DNA of 58,776 nt from Acidobacteriota bacterium. Its GTDB lineage: Bacteria; Acidobacteriota; Vicinamibacteria; Vicinamibacterales; JAHECP01. The stretch spans positions 1 to 58,776 of the forward strand of contig JAHECP010000016.1 of assembly GCA_024641665.1 (NCBI GenBank), in the 5' to 3' direction. Positions 34,747 to 41,931 of the stretch are shown one piece after another. The notes under the pieces were generated by a model, which saw only the letters and a program-made list of their open reading frames with translations, had not been told where the DNA came from and made no database searches. Both the position numbers and the translations under genes were made by a program. Each line of letters opens with the position of its first letter. Positions within the stretch are counted from its first letter, which is position 1.

Positions 34747-35328
34747 TTAGGGCCAGGTAATATCGCGCTTGAAGTCGCAATGGGCCAGGAGCTCAGGAGC
34801 GGGGAAGTAGCCAGGCACGCATACCAGCGCGACCTGTAGCCCGGAGCGTCTCACGTACTTCATGGCGGGGATGCAATCCGTGTCGTTGGTCAGCAAGGCG
34901 ATAAGGTCAACCGAGCGATTCGCACAATGATTTGCCATGTCCAGACCGATTCGCATGTCGACGCCCTTTTGCTCAAAATTGGGCTTGAAATCGGCATCAG
35001 TCAGCGCTGTTCCACTAATCGGGATAGTGGTAGGTACCCAGCCTCTGAATTTCAGCACGCCCCGACGAACCGCGAAAAGGTCCTTCCCTGCCAGCTCTCG
35101 GAGAAGCTGGTCACCACCCGAGAAATGGACCTTCTTGCCAGACACCGGAGCTGCGGGATGGCCTTCGTACGCAGCGCAATCGTAGTACAGAATCCGCCAG
35201 ATCACTTCGTCCTGATAGGCGGACGAAAGACCCAGCTTTTCAACGAAGGATGCATCACAGGTCTTACCAGCTTGCTTGGCAAGGAATCTGACATGCCCCC
35301 CGTCGATCATCACAGCGATCTTCTTCAT
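34747..35328 (-). CDS. NYN-domain (LabA/DUF88-type) putative RNase
   Basis: A protein of 193 residues from ATG 35328; a GTG three codons earlier is possible. The PIN-like NYN fold is visible: KKIAVMIDGGHVRFLAKQAG with the first Asp, KGVDMRIGLDMANHC with the central Asp residues and VDLIALLTNDTDCIPAMKYVRRSG with the late Asp pair. The tail GYFPAPELLAHCDFKRDI is typical for LabA-type proteins. NYN proteins are metal-dependent ribonucleases or RNA-processing factors, some in defence or toxin roles. A terminator-like hairpin immediately upstream on the same strand suggests conditional expression. It is likely the main cargo of the repeat-bounded block. Confidence 0.85.
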   Translation of the reverse strand: MKKIAVMIDGGHVRFLAKQAGKTCDASFVEKLGLSSAYQDEVIWRILYYDCAAYEGHPAAPVSGKKVHFSGGDQLLRELAGKDLFAVRRGVLKFRGWVPTTIPISGTALTDADFKPNFEQKGVDMRIGLDMANHCANRSVDLIALLTNDTDCIPAMKYVRRSGLQVALVCVPGYFPAPELLAHCDFKRDITWP

Positions 35329-35339
35329 GTCCCGCACCC

Positions 35340-35378
35340 AAAAAGGAAAGGGCCGCCGAAGTTTCCTCCGGCGGCCCT
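35340..35378 (-). terminator. Intrinsic terminator or attenuator just ahead of the NYN gene
   Basis: On the minus strand AGGGCCGCCG (complement of 35369-35378) pairs with CGGCGGCCCT (35349-35358) around a 10-nt loop and is followed by TTTCCTTTTT. That is a textbook intrinsic terminator, placed about 12 bases before the NYN start and reading toward it. A second small hairpin, CCGTAG/CTACGG (35379-35401), lies just upstream in the leader. Confidence 0.65.
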
Positions 35379-35417
35379 CCGTAGATATAGCCCGCCTACG
35401 GGCGTAACGGATGAGTC

Positions 35418-35447
35418 AAAGTACCTCTTCCCGAAGGGCAACGTCAA
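35418..35447 (-). promoter_or_regulatory. Possible promoter for the NYN gene
   Basis: TTGACG (35442-35447), 18 bases, then TACTTT (35418-35423) on the minus strand. The -35 box is good and the -10 box moderate. A transcript from here would cross two hairpins, the second with a T-run, before the NYN start. Confidence 0.35.
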
Positions 35448-35480
35448 TGGAAATCGGTTTCGCCAAATATTCGCACCAAA

Positions 35481-36322
35481 TCATCCAAAGAGTGCCACTA
35501 TTTCGAGTGCCACTATTTCGTCCAAACTCCAGACGTGGTTGGAGATTCCGGCCTCCATCGCGGGGGTAACGCGCAACGTCTGATGGATTCGGGCGAAGTT
35601 GTAATTACATGAAGTGCAGGGCCACGGCCGCCGCGTGATTCGCGAGCTTCTTGGAGAAGCCGTTGGTCAACCGCGTGAACCGGCGCATGCTCATGCGCAT
35701 CGTGAGGTTCTGGCGCCCTACATAACTCGTGGAAATGTGCTTGCGGTTCGGCTCGCCTGTTATTACCTCCGTCGTGCTGCTCAGGATCTTTGCGGGGCTA
35801 TATCGCTTCTCGGCCTGCGGATCGGTCCCGTACACCTTTTGCAGCATCGCGTAATCGATGTCCAAATTGAAGGCGCTCTCGACAGCCTCAAGGTATACCT
35901 TGAGACCATTCGTCGTGAGTTGCACGCGGTTCGAGAGACGGTCGGCGAGGTCGTGCATCACGTCGTAGGCGGTCGCCAAGATCGCGCGGCCCTACGCGCC
36001 ACGTCGGAATCAGCTTCGTGTCCGCGTCGATGGCAACGAACGTCCAGACATCGCCGTAGCCGAACTGCCCGCGCTTGTCGGAGGGAACGTTCTTCTCTTT
36101 CGCGTAGCAGAACTGCCAAATCTCATCGACCTGAATCCGTCGGCACTTCAGGCCGCGCAACGCGTCATCCTGAAACTTGGTGCATGCGGCCCCAAGCTCG
36201 GCCAGCGACTTGAGGATCGTTGGCTTCGAGACGTCCGTCATGCGCGCCGTGGCCCGGACGCTGTTGCCTTCCACCAGGGCCGCAACCACCGCCGCCCGCT
36301 TGGCTGTGCTCAGCTTGTTCAT
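35481..36322 (-). pseudogene. IS1-like transposase, broken by two frameshifts
   Basis: Three consecutive pieces reconstruct one transposase. Piece one (from ATG 36322) has the HTH NKLSTAKRAAVVAALVEGNSVRATARMTDVSKPTI and the catalytic start CRRIQVDEIWQFCYAKEKN and FVAIDADTKLI. Near 35975 it shifts to the frame reading ATAYDVMHDLADRLSNRVQLTT and TSYVGRQNLTMRMSMRRFTRLTNGFSKK. A one-base insertion at about 35605 moves the tail YNFARIHQTLRVTPAMEAG into the third frame, ending at 35481. Both shifts would have to be errors for the enzyme to be made. A 15-bp tandem duplication (35490-35519) marks the 3' end. It resembles the IS1-type family with a Glu in QVDEIW. Confidence 0.85.
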
Positions 36323-36329
36323 GAGACGC

Positions 36330-36358
36330 ATTGTACGTGAGCGGTCAAGTAATGTCAA
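36330..36358 (-). promoter_or_regulatory. Strong promoter of the IS1-like element
   Basis: On the minus strand TTGACA (36353-36358), exactly 17 bases and TACAAT (36330-36335): a near-perfect sigma70 promoter. Transcription would start at about 36323, next to the transposase ATG at 36322, giving an almost leaderless message. The transposase it serves is now broken. Confidence 0.6.
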
Positions 36359-36387
36359 GCTGTTTTTCTGTTCACGGCGTCCGATAG

Positions 36388-36654
36388 GTAGGTAAGGTAG
36401 ACCAACAACTTGTGGCGATTGCTAAGTCCGCAGGAGCAGACCGCGTCTACACGGCCGACAACGACATCGTGAATATCGGAAAACGGTGGCGAGTACCGAC
36501 TGTCGCCGTATGGGATCTCCTGCTGCCACCGGAGGAGATACCGCCAGCCCCCGAACTCCCGTTCGAGACGAACCAGGAATCTACTTCTGGGCCTTCCGTG
36601 ACCAGCGAGTCTTTACGGCCTGGACGGCAATCTCCCGACGACGATCCGGAGTAA
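36388..36654 (+). pseudogene. C-terminal remnant of a PIN-domain (VapC-like) protein
   Basis: No proper start; the frame opens at 36388 next to the IS1-like element. The translated segment LVAIAKSAGADRVYTADNDI and the following WRVPTVAVWDLLLP match the last third of PIN nucleases, including late acidic residues. The N-terminal Asp motif is missing. The IS1-like element abuts the break, which suggests it truncated the gene or caused a deletion. The tail after WDLLLP reads across the 3' end of the opposite KGG-type gene. Confidence 0.6.
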
Positions 36655-36817
36655 GCTTGGCCGCACGCGCCGGGCCACCTTTGAGCCCTCCGCGACGACC
36701 GAGTGCTACTGCCAGCGGATCTTTGCCGGTACCTTCGGTTTCCTGGATGACCTGCCGGATCGTATCGTAGGCCGCCTGGATTTCGTCACGGGTTCCTTTT
36801 CTTGACCGCTTAGGCAT
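36581..36817 (-). CDS. Small KGG-type basic protein, possible antitoxin
   Basis: A protein of 78 residues from ATG 36817. N-terminal half is a helical segment (DEIQAAYDTIRQVIQETEGTG), then the signature VALGRRGGLKGGPARAAKLTP and RRREIAVQAVKTRWSRKAQK. This widespread small protein is often found near PIN or similar toxins and may bind nucleic acid; its role is not established. Here the PIN remnant lies convergently and overlaps its 3' end. It sits just inside the right inverted repeat of the accessory block. Confidence 0.65.
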   Translation of the reverse strand: MPKRSRKGTRDEIQAAYDTIRQVIQETEGTGKDPLAVALGRRGGLKGGPARAAKLTPDRRREIAVQAVKTRWSRKAQK

Positions 36818-36981
36818 ACCCCATTGTCGCACGCTCAGCGCGAGCGCGCTAAGGGGCGCGTCCCGCCAAACTTGACCACTGCCCGGGGGAGGGGCCCGCC
36901 GCAGGGGGTTTCAGGCGCCGCCGGGCCGCTCAGACGGCCCGGATCATCAAATTAATAAAATTAAGTTGAAACTTAAAAAAC

Positions 36982-37008
36982 TTGCGCTGAACGGTTCTCT
37001 AGTATGAT
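36982..37008 (+). promoter_or_regulatory. AT-rich promoter region of the DUF2089 operon
   Basis: After a run of GC-rich DNA, 36950-37020 is AT-rich. TATGAT (37003-37008) is a good -10 box 12 bases before the ATG at 37021; TTGCGC (36982-36987) is a weak -35 with a short 15-base spacer. No Shine-Dalgarno precedes the ATG, so the message may be nearly leaderless. Confidence 0.4.
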
Positions 37009-37020
37009 ATATATTCACAC

Positions 37021-37431
37021 ATGGCTCGGGACTGGCAAGCGCTGACGGCCCTGACGGGCGGGCGGGCAATCCAGATCGAGCGGGTGCGGCTGGTGGACGA
37101 GAACGTGGCCATCGAGGGCCGCTTCGACCTGCCGCCCCTCGCGCAGCTCGCGGCCGAGGACCAGGTGTTCGTGGCCGCGTTCGTCCGCTCGCACGGCTCC
37201 ATCAAGCAGGTGGAGAAGCTGTTCGGCGTGAGCTATCCCACGATCAAGAACCGGCTCAATCGCATCGGCGACCGTCTCCCGTCGGTCGAGGTCGCGCCCG
37301 CGGCGGCGCCGCGCCTCGGCGCGCTGCTCGACGAGCTCGAGCGCGGCGAGACGACGGTCGCCGACGTGCTGGCCCGCCTCGGCGGAGACGCGGACGCAGC
37401 GGCCGGCGGCAAGGACGACGACCATGAGTGA
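37021..37431 (+). CDS. DUF2089-family putative DNA-binding regulator
   Basis: A protein of 136 residues from ATG 37021. DUF2089 proteins have a helix-turn-helix-like core: here LAAEDQVFVAAFVRSHGSIKQVEKLFGVSYPTIKNRLNRI. The usual N-terminal zinc ribbon is absent. A second acidic helix region follows (LDELERGETTVADVLARLGG). The gene overlaps the next by 8 bases (ATGAGTGA), so the two are translationally coupled. Such pairs commonly precede ABC transporter genes and probably regulate them. The operon continues into the broken ATPase and permease. Confidence 0.8.
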   Translation: MARDWQALTALTGGRAIQIERVRLVDENVAIEGRFDLPPLAQLAAEDQVFVAAFVRSHGSIKQVEKLFGVSYPTIKNRLNRIGDRLPSVEVAPAAAPRLGALLDELERGETTVADVLARLGGDADAAAGGKDDDHE

Positions 37432-37852
37432 CGACACCCGGCGTATTCTCGATCTCCTCGCAGGCGGCAAGATCAACGCGGGCGAAGCGGAGCAGCTGCT
37501 CCGCGCGGCGGACCGGGCGGCCACGGACGCCGCGGCGGCGGCCGAGCCCGGGGCGGCCGGCGCCGACCCGAAGTTCCTGCGCATCGAGGTGCACAAGGCG
37601 GCGCGGAACTGGCGCCCGGAGAAGACGGTGAACCTCCGGGTGCCGCTCGCGATGGTGCGCGGCGGCATGCGTCTCGGCGCGCTCATCCCGGGCACGGGCG
37701 AGCGCATCCAGGAGGCGCTGCGCGACAAGGGCATCGACTTCGACTGGTCGAAGCTCGATCGCGCCGACCTCGCGGCCGTGCTGAAGGACGTCGGCGAGCT
37801 GACGATGGACGTGGACAACGGCCGCGCGCGGGTGAGGATCACCGCCGAATGA
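37424..37852 (+). CDS. SHOCT-like domain protein linked to DUF2089
   Basis: A protein of 142 residues from ATG 37424. N-terminal SHOCT-like helix pair [24 protein letters not shown], an Ala-rich linker, then a beta-rich domain ([50 protein letters not shown]) related to putative adhesin/DUF-type C-termini. It overlaps both neighbours: 8 bases with the DUF2089 gene and 4 bases (ATGA) with the ATPase gene. It likely works with the regulator in sensing membrane stress; this is inference from operon position. Confidence 0.75.
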   Translation: MSDDTRRILDLLAGGKINAGEAEQLLRAADRAATDAAAAAEPGAAGADPKFLRIEVHKAARNWRPEKTVNLRVPLAMVRGGMRLGALIPGTGERIQEALRDKGIDFDWSKLDRADLAAVLKDVGELTMDVDNGRARVRITAE

Positions 37853-38417
37853 CGACCACGACGGACGTCCGCATGCCCATCGGCGTCCGCACCGACGCGC
37901 TCCGCAAGGTCTACACGTCGCCGCCGCCCGCCGCGGGCCAGGCCCGCGGCATGGGTTTCGCCCTGGGCCGTCCCGCGAAGAAGAAGACCAGGGCGAAGTA
38001 CGAGGTGGTGGCGCTCGACGCGCTGTCGCTCGAGATCCGGCCCGGCGAGATCTTCGGGCTGCTCGGCCCGAACGGCGCGGGCAAGTCCACGACGGTCGGC
38101 ATCCTCACGACGCGATCGCCTCGGGGACGCCGCAGGAACTGAAGCGGTCGATTCCGGGCGGCTACGTGCTGCGTCTGCACTTCACCGCGGCGCCACCGTC
38201 GCTCGTCGAGGCGCTGGGCGCGCTCGGCGGCGTCACCGAGGTGCGCGCGGGCACCGACGGCCAGGTCGACCTCTACGCCGGCCGCGGCGGCGCGCTCATC
38301 GCCGAGATCGTCTCGGCCGCGTCGGCGGCGGGCGCCGCCATCCGCGACGTGCACATCGAGGAGCCGAGCCTCGAGACGCTGTTTCTCCACCACACGGGCC
38401 GGAGCCTGCGGGAATAG
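37849..38417 (+). pseudogene. ABC transporter ATPase with a large internal deletion
   Basis: The N-terminal part from ATG 37849 is a normal ABC ATPase up to Walker A ([20 protein letters not shown]). The sequence then jumps at about 38113-38120 to what is normally the region after the H-loop ([24 protein letters not shown]) and continues in another frame to 38417. Missing are the Q-loop, the LSGGQ signature, Walker B and the switch His, about 170 residues. The product cannot hydrolyse ATP. The ends would read as a DrrA/YadG-type daunorubicin-like exporter ATPase. The cause is a real deletion or an assembly collapse. Confidence 0.85.
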
Positions 38418-38419
38418 CC

Positions 38420-38938
38420 ATGAACCTGACGACGTTCTTCGCCATGCTGGCGCGTGACGCGCACGTCGCGCGACGCAACTTCGTCCCGCTGCTCCTGCAG
38501 AACCTGCTGCAGCCGATGCTCTTCGTCTTCATCTTCGGCCGCGTGATGACGACGAGCGGGTTCCTGCCGCCGCAGTACAAATCGCTGCTCCTGCCCGGCA
38601 TCATCGCCATCAGCATGGTGTTCTCGGGCATCCAGGCGGTGGCGATGCCGCTCGTCGCCGAGTTCCAGTTCACGCGCGAGATCGAGGACCGGCTGCTCGC
38701 GCCGATGATCTTCTTCGGCTGCACCTACTACCCGTGGCAGGCGCTCGAGAAGTTCCCCGTGCTGCAGCGCGCCGTGCTCGTGAACCCGGTCGTCTACGCG
38801 AGCGAAGGGTTCCGCGGCGCGCTCGTGCCGCAGTTCCCCCACCTCTCCTCGCTCGTCGTCCTGGGCGGGCTGGTGCTGTTCACCGCGGCGTTTCTCGGAC
38901 TGGGCCTGCGGCAGTTCCAGCGCAAGGCGCTGACGTGA
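38420..38938 (+). pseudogene. ABC-2 permease with an in-frame internal deletion
   Basis: A protein of 172 residues from ATG 38420, against about 250 in the family. The start (FFAMLARDAHVARRNFVPLLLQNLLQPMLFVFIFG) and end (FFGCTYYPWQALEKFPVLQRAVLVNPVVYASEG) are typical of DrrB/YadH-type permeases. FTREIEDRLLAPM joins directly to IFFGCTYYPW, so about 70 residues with two to three membrane spans are missing. The junction word LLAP/APM occurs in both flanks in intact relatives, which suggests recombination between short repeats. With the ATPase also deleted, the exporter is dead as written. Confidence 0.75.
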
Positions 38939-40145
38939 ACAGCACGCCCTTCGCCTCGGGACCCAGACCGACAATCAACGCGCCGAGCACGGTCACCGTC
39001 GCGGCCAGCAGCCCCATCGTGTGCGAATACGAGAAGTGCTCGCCGAGCAGCGCCTCGATGTAGACGATGCTCGAGGCGAAGAGGATGCCGAGCTGGTACG
39101 CCAGGCCGGGGAAGAACCCCCGCAGCTGGTTGGGCGCCAGCTCGTTGATGTGGGCCGGGACGATGCCCCACGCGCCCTGGACCATGAACTGCATCAGGAA
39201 CGCGCCGAGGACGATGATCGTCGTCGACGGCGCGAGCACCCAGAGGGGCACGACGGCGCAGGCCAGCAGGAGGGCCGTGATCATCGCGCGGCGGCGCCCC
39301 GTCCGGTCCGAGTAGAGACCGAAGAGCAGGCCGCCGACGATCGCGCCCGTCATCGAGATCATGGTGATGACGGCCGTCAGCTCGGGGCTGAAGTGCCGCT
39401 CCCGCTGGAGGAACGTCGGGTACATGTCCTGCGTGCCGTGCGACACGAAGGCCATGATCGTCATCATCCCCACGAGGTACGCGAACAGCCGGAGATTCTG
39501 CCGGATCGCCCGCCGGTAGGTCGGCCAGTCGGTCCGCGCCTCGTGCCATGCGTCGGTCTCCTTGACCTTGGCCCGCACGAAGAGCGTGAGGAGCGCCGGC
39601 AGGCCGCCCACGAAGAACATCGCGCGCCAGCCCCAGAGCGGGAACACGACGGAGTACACGATCGCCGCGAGGAAGTACCCGCACGTGTAGCCCATCTGCA
39701 GCAGGCCCGACAGCACGCCCCGGCACCGGACCGGCACGGTCTCCATCACCAGCGAGGCGCCGACGCCCCACTCGCCGCCCATGCCGATGCCGTAGAGCAG
39801 CCGCAGCACGAAGAACACCGTGTAGTTCGGCGCGAGCCCGCACAGGAACGCGATGGCCGAGTAGAAGAGGATGTTGATCATCAGCGGCCGCCGGCGCCCC
39901 CAGCGGTCGGCCATGAGCCCGAAGATGATCGCGCCGATCGGGCGGGTCCAGAGGCTGGCGGCGACGGTGAGCGCGATCGCGGGCACGGACCGGCCGAAGT
40001 CGTGCGCCACCTGCGCGAGGACGAAGGTGAGAACAAAGAAGTCGAACGCGTCGAGTGTCCAGCCGAGAAAGCCCGCGATCAGGGCGTTGCGCTGGTTGGC
40101 GCGCACCGCCGCCGGATCGCTGCCTGACCGCCGCGCCGTGTCCAT
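38880..40145 (-). CDS. MFS transporter, sugar/carboxylate:H+ symporter type
   Basis: A protein of 421 residues from ATG 40145. Twelve spans; FLGWTLDAFDFFVLTFVLAQVA is the first span with the Asp pair typical of sialate/lactate/aromatic-acid porters, and FGLMADRWGRRRPLMINI is motif A. YGIGMGGEWGVGASLVMETVP is a hallmark of the SHS/AAHS-like groups. Likely substrates are small carboxylates imported with protons. The C-terminus runs about 20 residues past the usual GPEAKGV end and overlaps the convergent ABC permease by 59 bases, which suggests that the usual stop was lost. Confidence 0.85.
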   Translation of the reverse strand: MDTARRSGSDPAAVRANQRNALIAGFLGWTLDAFDFFVLTFVLAQVAHDFGRSVPAIALTVAASLWTRPIGAIIFGLMADRWGRRRPLMINILFYSAIAFLCGLAPNYTVFFVLRLLYGIGMGGEWGVGASLVMETVPVRCRGVLSGLLQMGYTCGYFLAAIVYSVVFPLWGWRAMFFVGGLPALLTLFVRAKVKETDAWHEARTDWPTYRRAIRQNLRLFAYLVGMMTIMAFVSHGTQDMYPTFLQRERHFSPELTAVITMISMTGAIVGGLLFGLYSDRTGRRRAMITALLLACAVVPLWVLAPSTTIIVLGAFLMQFMVQGAWGIVPAHINELAPNQLRGFFPGLAYQLGILFASSIVYIEALLGEHFSYSHTMGLLAATVTVLGALIVGLGPEAKGVLFTSAPCAGTAAGPVRETPR

Positions 40146-40319
40146 GGGCCCTCCAGGGCGAAGGGATGCGCGGCCCGCTCGGGCGGGCGGCGCCGCGAGA
40201 GGATACCGCACCGCGCCCGGCGCCGCCTAACCGGGAGGACGCCCATCGGCCCGGGTCCGTGGCGACGGGGGCGCGACGGGCGTATGCTGTCGGGGTCGCC
40301 GCGTGCCCGGGAGGCTCCA

Positions 40320-41447
40320 TTGGCCGACGTCTACCGCCGCCTCGCGAAGAAGCTCGACCGGCTGCCGCAGGGCTTTCCCCCGACCGACAGCGGCATCGAG
40401 ATCCGCCTGCTCGAGAAGATCTTCCCGCGCGAGGACGCCGAGGTCGCGCTGAGGCTCGGGCCCATTCCCGCCACGGTCGAGCGCATCGCGCGGACGCTCG
40501 GGCGGCCGGAAGGCGAAACGCGCGCGACGCTCGACCGCATGGCCGCGCGCGGGCAGATCGGATCGTTCACGATGGACGGCACGCAGCGCTACGCGCTCAT
40601 GCCGTTCGTGATCGGCATCTACGAGTTCCAGCTCCGGCACATCGACCGCGAGCTCGCCGACCTCTTCGAGGCCTACGCGCCACACCTGACGAGAAGGGTC
40701 GGCGGCCACCAGCCCGCCCTCGCGCGCGTCGTCCCCGTCAACAAGTCGGTCGACACGCGGCTCGAGATCCTGGGCTACGAGGACATGCGGGGGTTCATCC
40801 GCGCGGCGCGGTCGTTCGCGCTGCGCGAGTGCATCTGCCGCAAGGAGCAGGCGCTGCTGGGCCACCCGTGCTCCCACACGCTCGAGACCTGCCTCGGCTT
40901 CTCGGACGAGCCGCACGCGTTCGACTACTTCAACTACGCGGGCCGGGTGATCACGCAGGACGAGGCGCTGACGCTGCTCGACGCGACCGAGGAGGAAGGG
41001 CTCGTGCACGCGACCTACAACGTGCGCGAGAGCCCGATGTTCGTCTGCAACTGCTGCGCGTGCTGCTGCGGGTTCCTGCGGGGGCTGAAGGAATTCGGCG
41101 CACCGCACATGATCACACGGAGCGGCTTCGTCGCCGCGGTCGATCCCGACGCCTGCAACGAGTGCGGGGCGTGCGCCGACCCGCGGTGCCCGATGGACGC
41201 CATCGCGCACGACGGCGGCCCGTACGCCGTGGAGGCCGAGCGGTGCATCGGCTGCGGCGTGTGTGCGCTCGCCTGTCCGACCGACGCGATCCGGCTCATC
41301 CGCCGGACCGGCGCCGCCGCCGCGCCGCCGCCCCGCGACATCGTCCACTGGAGCGTCGACCGGATGTCGAGCCGCAGCGGGCCGCTCACGCGAATGGCCC
41401 TCCGGACCTGGCTCGCCTACGAGAGCCGGCGCCACGGTCACGCGTAG
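40320..41447 (+). CDS. 4Fe-4S ferredoxin-type protein with winged-helix-like start
   Basis: A protein of 375 residues. TTG 40320 is preferred because GGGAGG lies 5-6 bases upstream; an ATG at 40284 is possible. The N-terminal 80 residues resemble a winged helix (EDAEVALRLGPIPATVERIARTLGR, LDRMAARGQIG). Then come Cys-rich segments RECICRKEQALLGHPCSHTLETC and CNCCACCCGFL, and a C-terminal 2x[4Fe-4S] ferredoxin, CNECGACADPRCPMDAI and CIGCGVCALACPTDAI. Related proteins are annotated as 4Fe-4S binding or dissimilatory reductase accessory factors. It is likely cytosolic and redox-active. It is not in an operon with a recognised partner. Confidence 0.85.
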   Translation: MADVYRRLAKKLDRLPQGFPPTDSGIEIRLLEKIFPREDAEVALRLGPIPATVERIARTLGRPEGETRATLDRMAARGQIGSFTMDGTQRYALMPFVIGIYEFQLRHIDRELADLFEAYAPHLTRRVGGHQPALARVVPVNKSVDTRLEILGYEDMRGFIRAARSFALRECICRKEQALLGHPCSHTLETCLGFSDEPHAFDYFNYAGRVITQDEALTLLDATEEEGLVHATYNVRESPMFVCNCCACCCGFLRGLKEFGAPHMITRSGFVAAVDPDACNECGACADPRCPMDAIAHDGGPYAVEAERCIGCGVCALACPTDAIRLIRRTGAAAAPPPRDIVHWSVDRMSSRSGPLTRMALRTWLAYESRRHGHA

Positions 41448-41571
41448 GGACGAGCCGCCGGGACGAGCCCGCGTCACGTAGGAGCGACCGCCGGGTCGCC
41501 CCTGCGCAGTGCGATTCCGCACACGATCCCGCTCCACCAGAATCCAGGCCCACCGGAGAGCTTCTTTCTCG

Positions 41572-41593
41572 TATAATATTATTCGTCGAATAA
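41572..41593 (+). promoter_or_regulatory. Promoter and PadR operator of the first ADOP locus
   Basis: TATAAT at 41572-41577 is followed at once by the perfect 7-1-7 palindrome TTATTCGTCGAATAA (41579-41593). The PadR start codon is GTG 41607. A clear -35 box is not seen. The same core TTCGTCGAA recurs at 44721-44741 ahead of the second permease, so it is a good candidate for the PadR binding site. Confidence 0.6.
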
Positions 41594-41606
41594 CTATGGA
41601 GACGGC

Positions 41607-41930
41607 GTGTTCAGCGCGGAACTGAAGAAGGGCAGCCTCGAACTCATCGTCCTCACCCTGCTCGACGAGCGGCCGCGCCACGGCTACGAAATCGGGCAGC
41701 TCATCGAGACCCGGTCGCGCGGACAGCTGCAGTTCCGCGTGACCTCCCTCTACCCCGTCCTCTACCGCATGGAGAGCCGCGGCTGGATCGCAAGCCGCTG
41801 GGTGGAACGGGCCGGCGAGCACCGTCGGAACTACTACAGCCTGACCGCGAAAGGCCGGCGGATCCTCGCCGAGGAGCAACGGCGCTGGCGCGCGTTCACG
41901 GCGGCGGTCGACCTCGTGCTCGGAGGCTGA
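41607..41930 (+). CDS. PadR-family transcriptional regulator
   Basis: A protein of 107 residues from GTG 41607, with GGAGA 5 bases upstream. Winged-helix PadR motif: KKGSLELIVLTLLDERPRHGYEIGQLIETRS, then FRVTSLYPVLYRMESRGWIASRW and the C-terminal RRNYYSLTAKGRRILAEE. PadR repressors dimerise and release DNA on ligand binding. The stop is 1 base before the start of the downstream permease, so they form one operon. Probable targets are the palindromes at 41579 and 44721. The ligand is unknown. Confidence 0.92.
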   Translation: MFSAELKKGSLELIVLTLLDERPRHGYEIGQLIETRSRGQLQFRVTSLYPVLYRMESRGWIASRWVERAGEHRRNYYSLTAKGRRILAEEQRRWRAFTAAVDLVLGG

Positions 41931-41931
41931 G

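Larger units (their letters stand above)
34706..36893. mobile_element. Accessory block bounded by AGTGGTCAAGT inverted repeats and an 11-bp direct repeat
   Basis: GGGTAGTGGTCAAGTGTGGC and one more G (34714-34734) is matched in inverse orientation at 36864-36884, 19 of 21 positions. CCGGGGGAGGG lies outside both ends (34706-34716 and 36883-36893), like a target duplication. The 2.15 kb between them is AT-richer than its surroundings and holds a NYN gene, a broken IS1-like element, a PIN remnant and a KGG-type gene. No transposase belonging to the outer ends is recognised, so it may be non-autonomous. Confidence 0.55.
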
